From contig NC_083604.1 in NCBI RefSeq assembly GCF_029168945.1, positions 39,923,686-39,987,685 on the forward strand: a DNA stretch of 64,000 nucleotides, read 5' to 3'. Positions 24,437 through 37,765 of the stretch are shown piece after piece. The notes under the pieces were generated by a model. It was given only the letters and a program-made list of their open reading frames with translations. It was not told where the DNA came from and did not search any database. Origin of the DNA: Cannabis sativa. Its lineage: Eukaryota; Streptophyta; Magnoliopsida; Rosales; Cannabaceae. A program made the translations under genes and the position numbers. Positions within the stretch are counted from its first letter, which is position 1, and each line of letters begins with the position of its first letter.

Positions 24437-27400
24437 TTATAAGAGACCAAGTGTCTTCAGCTGTTGAACATGCTCTAGTGGGAGAGGTGGGGGACACCAA
24501 TCAGATCCCGTCATTTCACCGTCGACATCTTCAACAACATATTCCTGGTAGAGAAAATATATCAACACCAAAAAATAGTATTTATCCAAGTTCATCAAAA
24601 GCCTATTACATTGCTTTCTTCTAACAAAAGAAATGTACTCAAACAAAACTCATTAAAGAATTTAATCACGTTGTGTGGCAGCACTATAAACCCTATTTAG
24701 CTATTCAATCTTGTCAAAGGGATGCAAATTAACAATTTATCAAATAGGCTAAATATCAAATTCAACTATAATAAATGAGCAGCATTCTTAACCTATTGAA
24801 TTTCACTTGTTGGATTAATGGATGGCAACTAGAAACATGTAATATTGCAGCCTAATATAACAAGGACAGAATACTGATCTCACTCACTTTTGTTAGCATC
24901 CTTTTCGCAAGTATGTGATAATGCCGCTGCCAAATCCTTTGCCCTACCATTGTAGCAACCAATACACTATAGAATATTCCAATCAAAGTAAATAGTCCAA
25001 GCACAACCAATGCCATTATAAACAGTAATGGTAACCCTGCTTCACCAGCACCTCCTAAGCAACCACATTCACCTGCCATACTTGCACAGCTCTCAAAGCA
25101 TGTGGTGCAGTCAGTCCACATACAAAGTGTGCCAGGCAAATGACAGTCTGCACAGACTCTGCAGAATTTCACAAAAAAAAGAAAACATTAACCATATTCA
25201 TTTTTATAAAAGATAGATAAATAAATAAACAAAATAAAAATAAGAAGGCATAACAACCAAAGATGAAAAAGATGTGGTTTTACCCAAAAATAGTCCCAAC
25301 CAACATTGATTAAAGAGAACATGTGTCAGTGAATGAATTGCTCTCTAAAGATTCAAAGATGACAAAGTACAGCCTAAAAGAGCTCAAAACTAAACTTTGG
25401 GACTTGGTGTCACTATCAACAGAAAAATTGGACTTCTCATTGAATTGGTATCCAAACATGAAAATTCCCAATTTTGCAAAGATTATTAAGGACTAAAGCA
25501 AAAGCCAGCAGGAAGTGCATAAAGGTGTAGTCCTAAACTTCGTATCTTTATTATCATGGTCTAGACTTGAGAGCAACCGTAAATTGCAATAAAACCAAAG
25601 GACAGCAAAGTGTGTCTGCAGTGCCCCCTTCCCCTTCAGAGCAGAAAATCTATCTTGATTCTTCCCACCCCTATCCCACTCAGGCCTACTTCATAAATAG
25701 AAATCTACTTTCCTTCTCAAATAAATAAATACATAATAAAAGATAGATGTGCTAGCCTTCGTCCATAGCTTCGTATGCTCATGCAAAGAAGAATAGAAAT
25801 TTAACTCTATAGATTTGATCAATAATTTCTTACCATGAAAGCATACAACCCTTTAGATTTGATAATTAACTTACAGTGAAAACATACAGCTATGCCAATG
25901 GCTTAAATAATGAATTTAGAATAAAGAGAGAAAAAAAGAAAAGAAAAAAAGTAGATGCTTGTTCAAAATTTTCAATCCAATATTTCAAAGAGAAAGGAAA
26001 GATAATAATAATGATAAACCGAACCGAGAGTAATAATTAAAATCAACCACAGCTAATATCCAAAAGGAAATACAGAATAGACATACCCAGGATGACAGCA
26101 ACAAAGGCATAATTCTCTGCAAGGCTGGGCCAAATCATTGCGCACTCTCCGATCGTAACAAGTAATGAAGCACCCAGACAAACCAAGCAAAGCGAAAAAC
26201 AATAGAGCTCCTGCATCCAACAGGATAATAATGTGAATAAAGCAAAAAACAAGGACTAGGTATAAGAGTGTAAGAGACGAAAATCATCAATCAGGACCTG
26301 AATAACCAAAGAAAACCAAAACAGTCACAAAAACAGTACAGTACAGGGCAATTATCAGTAACCCAATTGCAACTTCTAAGGAACCTAAAGTCTATTCCCA
26401 TTAAGACACTCATGTACCAAACACCCCATTAATACTATATAATTCATGAACGTCCTTATTGTGTGTATTCAGTACAGTAGTCAATAATGTGAGAAACATT
26501 GCTAGTGAAAACATTACCATTAGTCAGTGGATAAACAGTTCAATCAACAACAAGCTAGTACATTCCTCTCTCCCCTCTTCAAAAATACAATACAAATGTG
26601 AAGTACATGCGGGTATAAATAACAAGCATCATCTATAAGAAGCATACATATATAAGAATTTAAAGATGATTAACGTAGATACTTGAGGGTTTAGAAAAGA
26701 GATTTACCACAAATGTAATAGAAAGTAACCTCACTATCAAAACCCCAAGCACGACGAAGCCAGGATTGTTGGTAGCCATCTGTCAAATACACCAGATATG
26801 CCAATGAAGCTATAACCTGCAAGTGAAAGAAACATGGGATTCAGTAAAATTATCAGAAACTCTAAAAATGACAGCTCGAGAGAATAACCAATGACCTACA
26901 AGTTGAACAGTCAGAAATATAAACATGATGTCTCTAGTCACAAAGAATCTGAATTTCAAGGTTCTCCATTTCCTATCAGCAGCAACATGGACTCTCAAGT
27001 GGTAAGGGGCTTTACAGGTCGTGCAATGAGCAAATGCAAACCCCTCCTGGAAAGTGGCAAAATCAGTTCCATCAAGTAAAAATGTGAAATATCCAGAAAT
27101 ACATGTGCAATGGATAATATACTATACAGTCTATACTTATTCAAAAATCTATTACTATGTACTAAATTAACATTACGCAAATAACATCATAACCGCATCT
27201 CCAATTCATTAAACATACTCCTACGCACAAGAAAACACGTTAGCTAATTCACTTTTGAACCTGTCCATGGTACTAATGATAATTTGTCACTGGAATCAAA
27301 CTGTGACACTCACAACACTGAAAAATTATTACATTGAAAATAGAAAGGGCAGGAAATCATCATAATCTACATGAAAATGGATCCTTTAATTTGTAATTTT

Positions 27401-28174
27401 ACTCTGGCCTATCGTTGCATTTATATGTCATTACTTCGTATAACTATGCAACAACCATATGCATAAAACATCACAGGATTATCATATTATGCTCCATTTT
27501 TCCATTTATTTATTTATTTGAGACTGGAAGTAGTTCGCATACATACCCTTACGGCTCGCCAATGATCTAAACATTCCCGGTGCACATACTTCGATGTGCC
27601 CTTGCACTTACAAGGAGCTATAAAGTCCCTACCTGAGAAATAAATTAACGAACACTAATTACTCCACCCTTAAGAGCCTCAATTCAACTGTTGTTAGATA
27701 GAAATATTGTTTCTTTTTTCTTTTTTCAAAATTCCACATGAACTGATTAAACTTAATTAATTCCAAGCCAAGACAGACTCAATAAATTGGCTTAGTTGAC
27801 TAAGCTTTCATTAACATTATCTATCCAAACAAACTAGCAGAAACAACAAAATTGTAGACCACACTGTTCCCTTATTTTTCATCAACTATCCTTTCAAGCA
27901 ACAATTAACCAATTAAGTATCACTTTCTCTTTTTTTTTTTTCATAAATTATTAAATTTTAAGAACACCATAATGAGAAAGATAAAGACCTAAAACACAAT
28001 GGAATAGAAGAAGAAGAGAGAAAAGAATAATTGGCAGTTAAAATAATTACCGTCTGTTTCAAGACAAATTCGGCACTGGATTTGTTCGCCGGGTCCTGCC
28101 TCGAGGTCGATCTCGTTGGGATCAGTGATCGGAGACGGTGGGATGAGAGGCGAATCGTCGGAGTGATCCGCCAT
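24437..28174 (-). CDS. RING-CH (MARCH-type) membrane E3 ubiquitin ligase, 7 exons, 322 aa
   Basis: The exons on the minus strand are 28174-28051, 27632-27547, 27046-26900, 26816-26708, 26210-26087, 25158-24888 and 24544-24437. Every junction is GT-AG and the total length is a whole number of codons. The RING-CH domain covers residues 34-81 as C4HC3: C34, C37, C49, C51, H59, C62, C78 and C81. Three hydrophobic segments follow at about 108-131, 150-173 and 239-267, with a Cys-rich stretch (about 185-232) between the last two. The acidic tail ends [20 protein letters not shown]. This domain order is that of plant membrane RING-CH ligases, which transfer ubiquitin from an E2 to membrane substrates. 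The N-terminus ([15 protein letters not shown]) has no signal peptide. All eight zinc ligands are present and no exon is broken, so it is likely functional. Substrate unknown. Confidence 0.92.
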
Positions 28175-28423
28175 ATAAGTGGGAGGAAAGAAGAAGATTA
28201 AAAGTAAAAGAGAAATGGAAGAAATGGGTTGTCTTTGTTAGACTGCATTAAAGAAAACCCTAATTCCCAATTCTATCAAAGGGAAGAGAATTTCAATGCC
28301 TAGCCTGAGAACGGTGGAGTGGAATGGGATTCGAGAACGTCAACGTATTTCAATTTCTTTTTCGTACCAAACGCCAATTTGTTTTTTATTTTTTTTCCTT
28401 TTTCATTTTACAGTTTAGTCCTC

Positions 28424-28448
28424 TATTATTATTATTATTATTGGAGTA

Positions 28449-28487
<39 letters not shown>

Positions 28488-28517
28488 GGAGTAATTATTA
28501 TTATTATTATTATTATT
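28424..28517 (+). repeat. (ATT)n microsatellite
   Basis: Three runs of TTA/ATT triplets separated by two copies of GGAGTAA. It lies about 250 bp upstream of the RING-CH start codon. Confidence 0.95.
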
Positions 28518-28519
28518 TG

Positions 28520-29315
28520 TTTTTAAAATTTTTGTTCACTTGACGTGGCATGTCTACATAGATAAAATTAGAATCACGTGGAATACAGTCTGTCAATAAT
28601 TGAACAAAGTCACCTTGCGTAGCATATCAATTGTTTAAGGGTTCTAAGGCAATTAAGCAAGGTCAAGCAAAGAGAAAATGGCTAGCCAAGGGAGTTTGGT
28701 CAGCCAGTCCTAAAAATAGAGCTGGTCGACTAGCACGTGCAGATAGCTTTGAAAAGAGCTAAATGAATGGTGGGGTCCACAACGAACTTTCTGGAAGATT
28801 CTCAAACTAAATTTCAATTACGGGTGAGATCCAACAATCCAAAGATATGCATATTCCCTCAAGATAGTATCCAATATTCTAGGAATTTAAGTATTCTTTT
28901 TTATAATTTAAATATAAGATATAAAGAGTTATTTTTCTTAATTTTGAGGGGGTATTTACCTATTTGAATTATGATCTTTCGTAAGCCCTACACTATATAA
29001 AGAGCATTAGGCATGATGGAAAAGGACTTGAATTTTAAGTCACGCATGCTCATAGCCCTTCTAATCCCTACACACTCCTCTATGCTTCCAAGACACTTAG
29101 TTTATTTTCTTCACAAAGTCTCACAAGCTCTGAATCTGTAACACTCAATTCTCTATACTGTAATATTGAAGAGAGCCATAGCTAGAAACTATAAGGTTCA
29201 AGCCTGTAATCTGCATGGTATTATCTCAAGAATAAATACAACTAAAAGAGGAGTATGTCATTTTTCGTTCATCTAGGGGGTTGAACCTTTTATAAATTCA
29301 TGTGTTACTTTCATC

Positions 29316-29376
<61 letters not shown>

Positions 29377-29502
29377 TATACGTGGTGAAAATCAACAATT
29401 AATAAGGCTCCGTTGTTAGTTGACCAAATTCTAAGTTAATATTTTAGTGCTTTCATTGAGAGCTTTATTTGATTTTCATCCATCTCATTCTGATCAATCA
29501 CC
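28520..29502 (+). mobile_element. 5' LTR and leader of a Tat-lineage Gypsy relic
   Basis: Non-coding sequence leading into the gag start at 29503. It contains a clear TATA box (CTATATAAAG at about 28993-29002), a transcribed-looking CT-rich leader with polyadenylation-like motifs, and an (ATT)n tract. The true LTR ends could not be fixed because no second copy of this LTR was found in the window. Confidence 0.45.
29318..29376 (+). repeat. (ATT)n microsatellite
   Basis: About 19 uninterrupted ATT/TTA triplets in the Gypsy leader. Confidence 0.95.
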
Positions 29503-31800
29503 ATGGTTCTAACCCGAAGAACCACTTCCTCAGGTCTTCCTTGGGATCCTATGACAATCGATCCCGATGTCCATGTTCCTCCCACCACAGAAGGCCCTAC
29601 TAATTCGGCTAATACCGTCAACCCTACAAATCCTACAAATCCTGCCGACCCTAGTAACCCTGATGATCCTGCTAACTCGACAAATTCTAATGGTCAACCC
29701 TTGCCACCCAGGACAGACCCACCAGTAACGCCTCAAATGGAAGGCCCTATCAACATGGAATAACCTCCACAGAGCACAACTAGGGTTGTTCCACGGTACT
29801 ACGCAGGAGAAGAGGGCCAGGAATCGGTGAACCATCTATTGGTGAGCCTCACTTGGACCTTAGGGATGATATTGAGTTAGCTAGGCTCAGAGATGTTGTA
29901 CGCCAAGTCACTCAAACAGGAGAAGAGGAACCATGCGCTGCTGGTTGCGATGCTTTCACCCAGCAGAGATGCAATTTCCTAAGGTAGATGGATGACCAGA
30001 AGGCCATCCTTGGAGCCCATCAGGTGGAGTTGAACTGCCGTAATCGAGAAGCCAATGACCTAATGAGGCAGTTTAATGAGATAACTACCGGAAGGGGTCA
30101 GAATCTCATAAGAGACCCTCTACAAGGAAGGCTTATTGATAGGTCAGGAAGGTAGACAATGGACAAACAGTCCAACAAGGTCCCTCAAACACGAGGATAT
30201 ACCTTCCCCTGCCTGAAGACGATCAAATCTTCCCAGACAGACCATATGGCAAGAACAACCAGTTCCTGGCACCAGGAGGTGTTGGAGGACGAGAAGACAA
30301 CTCTGGGTAAGAAACATTGCCAATTGGCTAGGCCCTAGCTGGATAGCATAATAATTATCTCCCCTAAAATATTCAAGAACAATTTGTTCTAAGACCTATG
30401 GATCTTATTTTTGACAGATTAGGTCCTAAGATAGGAGAAAACGCACAATACAACAATAACTTGAGGAGGGAGAACTGGAGTGACTTTGTTCCACCTCTGG
30501 ATAATGGTTTATGGTAGGTGGATCCTCCAAACCCAAGTGGTTGGGAGGACCAACCTATCAATCCACAAACTTGGTTGGCTGGCCAAAGGAACTTGGCCGG
30601 TCTGGCCGGCCATGGGGTGCTGGCCGGCCAAGGGTATCTGTCCAGCCAAGAAAGGTTAGCTGAACATGAGGCCACAAGAACAGATCTATTTGTGCAAGCA
30701 CGGTTGGATCAACTCAAATACATGATCAAAGGCCTATCCAGCCTAAAGCTGTCAGACTTAGAACTTGACAGGTCGATGGGATCACCTTTCTCAGCATATA
30801 TTAATGCACTGCCCCTTCCAAAGTTCAAAATACCAGCTTGAAAGATGTACATAGGGAAGGAAGATCCCCTAGCACACATAATATACTTTAAGATCAAAAC
30901 GAATCTCCAAAAAGTAACCAGAGATGTGCAATGTCAAATCTTTCTGACTACTGTCTCAGACAGCCCAGCAGTGGTATTTCAAGCTGTCCCTAAAAAGATT
31001 CAACTCTTGGGAGGAATTCTCTGGAGAATTCTATACTCAATTCTCGTCCTTGAGATAAATACTTTCACAACTTGAAGACCTTGTCGAAATAAAACAAAGA
31101 TAAGGCAAACCCTTGAAAAACTACATTCAAAGGTTCAGGGCTGAGGCCACTAAGGTTAAAGGGCTAACAGAAGAAGGTTGTTATACGGCCATACTTGGAG
31201 GTATCTTACCATTGAGTGAATTCTATAAAGATATCAGAAGGATCTCAATGAACAACATGAAAGAGTTCCTCGAGGGAGTTGATGGCTTCATTAAGTTAGA
31301 AGAAGTTGTTTGGCAAGCCCAAACAGGAAGACAGGTCAGTGTCGAGCAAACTCAGGGTGTTATACAACCCTAGGTTCTGTCCAACCTGCCGGCTAGCATA
31401 AGCAATACCTGTCAGACCTCCTACAATAAGTTAATGGAGGCAAACGCAACAGTAATAGCTCTAGCTGAGATAGTGGCAAAAAAGGAAAGTTTAACAATTC
31501 CCCTACAACACAAAATAAAAAGGAGAAGGAGAAAAAGTATTTATGCTTCACCCTCCTGACAAAAACTCCTGAAACAATCTACATGGCCACACCAAGTTGT
31601 TGTCCCGTACAAGAAGCCTCCTCCCATTAAGAAGGACATCAGCAAGAGGGACTCCTCTAAATTTTGTCAATTTCATAATGATTTTGGCCATGACACTAAT
31701 GAATGTCAACATCTAAAAAGAGAGATGAAATTCCATATCAGGAAAAATAATCCTCACCTACGTTGTTATGTGCAGAACAACCAAACTTAGGCACAAGCTA
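29503..31800 (+). pseudogene. Tat-lineage Gypsy gag, decayed
   Basis: The reading starts MVLTRRTTSSGLPWDP at 29503 with a Pro/Asn/Thr-rich N-terminus. The capsid region follows at 30518-31373: GSPFSAYINALPLPKFKIP, then GKEDPLAHIIYFKIKTNLQK, KNYIQRFRAEATKVKGL, and SEFYKDIRRISMNNMKEFL. A zinc-binding motif, CQFHNDFGHDTNEC, lies at about 31665 and has the Cys-His-His-Cys spacing of Tat-type gags. At least four stops or frame changes break it. The family assignment rests on the capsid and zinc motifs and on the downstream second RNase H. Confidence 0.75.
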
Positions 31801-31817
31801 CCCATAATGGAGACCCA

Positions 31818-32460
31818 ATGCCACCACTAGTGGCGGGTCACCTAGGGGTCATAATTGGTGGACCACATATGGCAGGCGAAATAAGCAAAGCCTTGGAGCA
31901 CTATGCTCGGACCCTCCGTCATGAGTTAAAAAGAGACATTCTAGCTGTGGAAGAAAAAGACTCCAAGCAGCTTAAGCTTGGAGAACCTGCCATAGCCTTT
32001 GCCGGAGGAGATGCTTCCCAGGTTAGGTTCCCTCATATTGACCCCCTGGTCATAACTGCACAAATAGGGAACATGACAGTTGCTATGTGCATGATTGCTA
32101 ATGGGGCCTCTTCCAACTTTTTTTTTCAAATTAACTTATGAAAAGATGGGGCTCCAATTGACAGATCTAGCATCTTGTACACAACTAATGTACGACTTCT
32201 TTGGCCAAGGCCTTGCACCATTGGGATACATCTGACTGCCTCTGACAGTTGGAGAAAGTCCCACTACAAGAACATTGATGGCTCAGTTTGTAGTAATCAA
32301 TGTGCCATTAGCCTTCAATGCAATGATAAGCTAGCTAGCCCTACACGACCTGAAGGCAGTAACGTTAATTTACCACCTATGCCTAAAGTTCCTGGCAAGA
32401 CATGGGGTTGGATGCCTAAAGGGAGATCAATAATCTGCCCGACACTGCTACAACTTAGCT
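31818..32460 (+). pseudogene. Tat-lineage Gypsy protease region
   Basis: The frame 31818-32141 has HMAGEISKALEHYAR, then IAFAGGDASQVRFPHIDPLV and NMTVAMCMIANGASSNFFF. The last block is where the aspartic protease active site (Asp-Asn/Thr-Gly) should sit. The Asp is replaced by Ala, so the protease is dead. A frameshift follows within the T run at about 32118. Confidence 0.65.
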
Positions 32461-32579
32461 TTGTCTAAAGCCAAAAAAAAAAGATGCCTGCCAAAAGCTC
32501 TAACCAAGAGTCTGGCAAAGGATAATAAAGTTCAACCCAAAGTGGGGAGGCAGATTTAGATCCTCACTTTGGAGATCCT

Positions 32580-34080
32580 GCAGAAAGCTTTGGACCAGTA
32601 GAGGAGTTAGAAGAAGTGGAGATTGACCCCACTCTTTTGACTAGAAAATTGAAGATTGAAAAGGGTTTAGCGCCAAAAATAAAATTAGCTTTGATAAAAT
32701 TTCTAAGGGCAAACCTTGACGTCTTCGCTTGGTCACATGAAGACATGATGGGAATAGACCCATCTGTAATGACTCATGCCCTGAACATAGATCCAAACTT
32801 CCGACCTGTACAACAAAAAAGGATATTATTGCATAAGGAGCACGCACAAGCTCTAGAAGACGAAGTTGATAGGCTGAGTGCCAATCACTTCATCATGAAG
32901 ATTTCTACCCACTCTGGGTATCCAATCCTGTCTTGGTGCCCAAACCAAACAACAAGTGGAGAGTATGTATAGATTTTACTGACTTGAATAAGGTGTGTCC
33001 AAAAGATTGTGTCTCGCTTTCAGTGATCGACAAGCTAGTAGATGCTACAACTAGTCATGAGATCCTAAGCTTCATGGATACCTATTCAGGTTACAATTAA
33101 ATCAAAATGCATCCACCAGACCAATAACATACAAGTTTTATGACAGACTTTGGCATGTGCTGCTATAAAGTCATGCCTTTTGGACTGAAAAATGCAGGGG
33201 CCACTTATTAGAGACTTGAAAATAAGATGTTCAAAGATCTTATTAGCCGAAACATGGAAGTATATGTGGATGACATACTGGTCAAGTCATAAAAGGTTGG
33301 GTGGAGGATCTCAATGAATGCTTCGTGATCCTTCGAGACTACAACATGAAGCTTAATCCCCTTAAGTGTTCATTCGGTGTAGGCTCATACAAATTCCTTG
33401 GCTTTATAGTCAATGCCATGGGAATTGAAACAAACCCGAACAAGATCCAAGCCCTTTTGGACATGAAGTCACCCACAAAAATAAAAGAAGTACGAAACCT
33501 AACTGGTTGCATTATAGCACTGAGCAGATTTGTGTCAAAATCCACGAACAAGTGTGTCCTTTTCTTCAACATACTTAGAGGAAACAAGAAATTTGAATGG
33601 ACAAATGAGTGTGAGACAGTATTCCAATAGCTAAAGAAGCAACTAGTTCAACCTCTTATCCTATCAAAACCTCTAGACAATAAGGAATCGGGCATATACT
33701 TGGTTGTTAATTGTTATAAAATATGTTGTAAGTGCAGTCCTAATTAGAGAAGAAGATGGTGTTCAACAGCCAGTGTATTACGTCAGCAAAAGGCTTATTG
33801 ACATTGTAATTGGATACCCATTCATGGAGAAGCTGACATATTGCCTGCTCTTAGCTTCAAGAAAGCTAAGACCATTGTTCTAAGCTCACCCAATAAGGGT
33901 ATACACTGACCAGTCGTTACGATAGGTGTTGTAAAAACCTGAAGCATAGGATCGAATACTTAAGTGGGCCATTGAACTTAGCTAATATGAGATCACTTAC
34001 CAACCAAGAGTGGCCATAAAAAGGCCAAGCTCTCACTAACTTTGTGGCTGAATGTACAAGCATATCTCCTAAAGTCTCTC
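32580..34080 (+). pseudogene. Tat-lineage Gypsy reverse transcriptase and RNase H
   Basis: RT begins in the frame 32616-32972 (LDVFAWSHEDMMGIDPSVM, then RPVQQKRILLHKEHAQALED). After a shift it continues CIDFTDLNKVCPKD, PFGLKNAGATY, then a stop, and YVDDILVKS at 33259-33288, which keeps the catalytic Asp pair. The connection region (33301-33630) has LKCSFGVGSYKFLGF and GIETNPNKIQALL. The RNase H is degraded from about 33730 (VQQPVYYVSKRLI and RVYTDQSLR are recognisable). Multiple stops make it non-functional. Confidence 0.8.
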
Positions 34081-34084
34081 AAGA

Positions 34085-34510
34085 TTCATGAGAAAATCAA
34101 GAGCCAGAGAAGAAGCAAGAACAAGAGAAGAAGCAAGAGCAAGCAAATTCAACCTAAAAGTTGCATTTGATGGAAGCTGTACTGACCACCTGTCTGGTGT
34201 ATGCTTTGCCCTCATCACACCTAGGGAGGCAACAACTTCACGGGACAATAAAGTTCGGTTTCAAAGCCTCCAACAATGATGTTGAATATGAAGCTCTAAT
34301 TGTTGACCTCAAGCTAGCACACAAAGTGTGAGCAGATTACCTGGACATAAACAGCGATTCTTTTTTGGTCGTTAATCAAGCCCAAGGTGAATATACAGCC
34401 CGAGGCGAAAGGATGATAGCCTATTTGAGTAAGATTCAAGACTTATTAAGTCGGCTTAAAGGCTATACTATAAAGCAAGTTCCCAAAGAAGAGAATACAA
34501 TGACCGATGC
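34085..34510 (+). pseudogene. second (archaeal-type) RNase H of the Tat element
   Basis: FDGSCTDHLSGVCFALITP opens a second RNase H fold. In another frame VEYEALIVDLKLAHKV, DINSDSFLVVNQAQGEYTAR and YTIKQVPKEENTMTDA follow. A second RNase H after the first is a hallmark of the Tat lineage of Ty3/Gypsy elements. The domain is cut at 34510 by an inserted LTR, and its last part resumes at 37495. Confidence 0.75.
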
Positions 34511-37489
34511 TGTAACACCTTGACCCATAGGGATGCCACGTGTGTGCTTTTACAAACTTATTTCTAACTAATCTATTAGTTTAAGAAATGTGTGGTTTAA
34601 TTAAAAATTCCTTAATTGAATTTAAAAGAAAATTTTCATACAAAATACTAGGGGGTGGGCATCTGATCCAATCCAATCTTTTTTTCCTCATCCGATCCAA
34701 TCCAATTAATAATTGGATTTGGAAAATCATCATCCGATCCAATCCAATTAGACCTCAACATCCAACCCAATCCAATCCAATTACTAATTGGATTGGATCA
34801 GTTTTTAATTGGATATCCAATTACACACCTAACATTCAATAGTAGCTTAAAAATATAAAGAAAAATACGTAAAAAACTAAGTATCACTTTTTCATTTAAG
34901 TTTAATACTTCATAAATATACTATTCTTACAAGTGTATTGTAGCTAAAAATTTTTAAATAATTAAAACAATAATATTTCTAAGTAATAAAGTAGAACAAA
35001 ACATCGTGAAAATAAATACACTAAACAATCAAGTGTTACAAATTCAACATAAAAAAAATCTAATAAATATTTATTATATTTTTAATATTTTTATTATATA
35101 AATAATTTTTTAATATATATAAATGTAATTGGATTGGATCGGTTTTTAATTGGGTTTTGAGATTGACATCCAATAATCGATCCAATCCAATTAGAATCCA
35201 ACTTTTAGCATCCAATCCAATTTTTTGTAATTAGATTGGATTGGATCGGTTCGGTTCAATTGGATTGGATTGGATGATGCCCACCCCTACAAAATATTGT
35301 CATAGTATGGGGATCCCCTATTTATAAAATATCTTTTACAACCAGCTACAAAATTGATATTACAAAGGTAAGGTTACACTTTCAAACATAGAAAAAGGGT
35401 TGATCATGCTTCCCGGAAGCCAAGACACCACGGCTGATATGTACATTGCTGAGAGACCTCTGACTCATGGCCAAACACAACTACTATCCTTCATACCTGC
35501 ACCACGAAGCACCCGTGAGTCACAATGACTTAGCAAGAAAAGTTACTATATCGTAAGCACTGAAAATGCAAGTATTTTCATCACAATATAGTATTTATAC
35601 TTGTAGTTTAATTACATATTCAACATGCATTAGCGTCCAAACAAACACACATGTTATGCACTTATAAGAAAAATGATAATAACTTATAGTCATCAACTTC
35701 TTCATTACATTTAACGAATACTCACTCCATACACAACCACATAATTTTAGTGCTTCACAAAGCACTCTAATCATACATCACCATAAACACATAATCTCAG
35801 TACTTCATAAAACACTCTTATCACACATTACCATGATCACATAATCTCAGTGCTTCATAAAGCACCCTTACCACCGTTATTCACAAGCTATGTATGTCAC
35901 TATCGTTGCCCGTTAACGCAAACGATAAGTAAGAAACCTATCTGCGGTTTCAACAAGTAATTACTCATAAATATAATGGCTGTATCTTTATTCATTTACA
36001 ACAACGGTAATGACTGTGTCTTTTCCTCGATCATAATCGAGTCACAAACGATAATAATCGTTTCCTGTCATCACCTCAATCATAATCGAGTCACAGCAAA
36101 TACACATCATTAATCTCAAACTTAAACGAGGCACTAACGATTATAACTGCTTCTTATTTAACCACTTAGCGGTGCATAAAAATTTTCTTACCTCAGTCAA
36201 GAAATTAAGTGTGCGGGCCGACCTGAGTGGAAATAGAGCTGGACGATCCCAGTCCTATGTCACGACAACCAAAACCCAAAGTATGCCTTAAACTGAAATT
36301 CTGAAACAAAATCCCAAATCTAAAACCGGACATAACCTAACTTCCAACAATCCCAAAAATAGGCTACACAACACATAAATAACCTAAAACAGGTACTAGG
36401 TACCACCCCGAGCCAAAACAGAACTCGAAAAAAACCCCGAGAATTCCCCCTGTAGGACAACCAGTCGACCGGTTCTAGCAGACCAAAAAACCTTGGGTTT
36501 TCTTCCCCAAAATTGAGCCAAACTCCTTCCAAACCTATTCAAACTTTCATGAGCAGTACAATATCATAAATATAATGCATCCCAAGCACCAATTACAACA
36601 ATTCAACCCTTAAGTCGAAAATTGCATACTCAAGTGAAGAAACTCATTTTATTTCATTTAACTCAATCCAAACTAAACAACCAGTAGAAATCATTCAATT
36701 CAAACTTCAACACACTTTAAAACAGGTCTAAAAACACAACGCCTAACCAGTTTAATCCTATAGCCACGAAATCACAAAATTATAACCTAAAATCAACTTA
36801 AAACTTGAAAATTCTCAATCCTCAAAGTAAGGAACTTACCTCCAATGCTTCTAGGTTGAACTTGGGTACAAATTTTGCTCAAATTCAAAGAAAAAAGGTG
36901 TAGAATTTCCCCTAGTTTTGGCTGGTTCAAGCTGCTTGAGAAAGAGAGGGAGAGGGAGATGAAGCCTTTGTTGTTTCTTAGTTTCTAAATTAAAAACTTA
37001 TTATTCTCAAATAGGTTCATCATTATCTAACATAAACAAATAAAACCCAACCTAATTAACACTAAAAGACAAAATAAATTAACCTAAGAAATGACCATAT
37101 TGCCCTTCTTAATAAAAACTTAAACCATTTAAAATCTAGAGGCATTTTAGTAATTCTAGCTAATCCGCCAAACTGACAACCCAAAACTCTAAACTAGTCC
37201 GCTATAAAATCCAATTCAATTTATCTTTTATTGTCGTGACATTTCTGACCTCCCCGTCAAGTTCCACAGTCGCCAGGCACGAAAGTGTTTTATTCAAATC
37301 ATGGTATTTATAATACCCGCATAGTTCAATAAAATATCTATAATTAATAAATTACTCTTTATTTAACTATTTATTAGATTCACACTAATTAACTTAAGTA
37401 AGATCATAATCTTACTTCATTACCGGAGTGATTACCTATTTTATAAAATATGTTCCATTAAATACCATATTATTTTCTGAGATATTACA
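34511..37489 (-). mobile_element. solo LTR of a chromovirus-like Gypsy, inserted in the Tat RNase H
   Basis: On the plus strand the block starts TGTAACACC and ends GATATTACA. The flanking 5-mers are GATGC (34506-34510) and AATGC (37490-37494), a target duplication with one mismatch. The Tat coding frame resumes exactly after it. There is no gag or pol inside. Read on the minus strand, its end (CACACGTGGC..GGTGTTACA) resembles the end of the LTR near 40487 (GACACGTGAA..GACGTTACA), so it is oriented minus. It was later enlarged by a hAT MITE (34649-35289). Confidence 0.7.
34649..35289. mobile_element. hAT-type MITE rich in TTGGAT motifs
   Basis: Terminal inverted repeats TAGGGGGTGGGCATC and GATGCCCACCCCTA are almost perfect. 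An 8-bp duplication flanks it (CAAAATAC at 34641-34648, CAAAATAT at 35290-35297; one mismatch). The arms consist of many GATCCAATCC/GGATTGGATC repeats, and the centre is AT-rich without coding. An 8-bp duplication and TA-G termini indicate hAT. Confidence 0.8.
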
Positions 37490-37765
37490 AATGCACTCCC
37501 TCGTCTAACCAGCAGCACCTTGAGAGACAAGGCAAACTTAGTGCCCATATAGTTCTTAAAAGAACCGAGCATCATTATTTCAGAAGAAATAGACATGCTG
37601 GATGATAGTCTAACCTAGATGACACCCATAGCAGCATACCTCCAAATAGGAATCTTGCCAAAAAATAAGAATGAAGCAAGAAAAATGAAGAGGAAAGCTG
37701 CTCATCCTAGACGAGGTTATGTACAGACGTGGTTTCTCAATGCCACTTCTAAGATGTGTCACAAA
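37490..37765 (+). pseudogene. Tat element continuation (RNase H end to integrase start)
   Basis: After the solo LTR the Tat frame continues with PRLTSSTLRDKANLVPI, FLKEPSIII, MTPIAAYLQIGILP and KNKNEARKMKRKAA. In a shifted frame LDEVMYRRGFSMPLLRC follows, the usual start of the integrase zinc region. It then ends abruptly near 37765, where chromovirus integrase sequence begins. Confidence 0.7.

Noticed and set aside
28319..28543. 74-codon frame rich in Tyr
   Set aside because: Translation of the (ATT)n microsatellite.
29530..29835. 101-codon minus-strand frame with RICRV repeats
   Set aside because: Antisense shadow of the Pro/Asn-rich Gypsy gag start.
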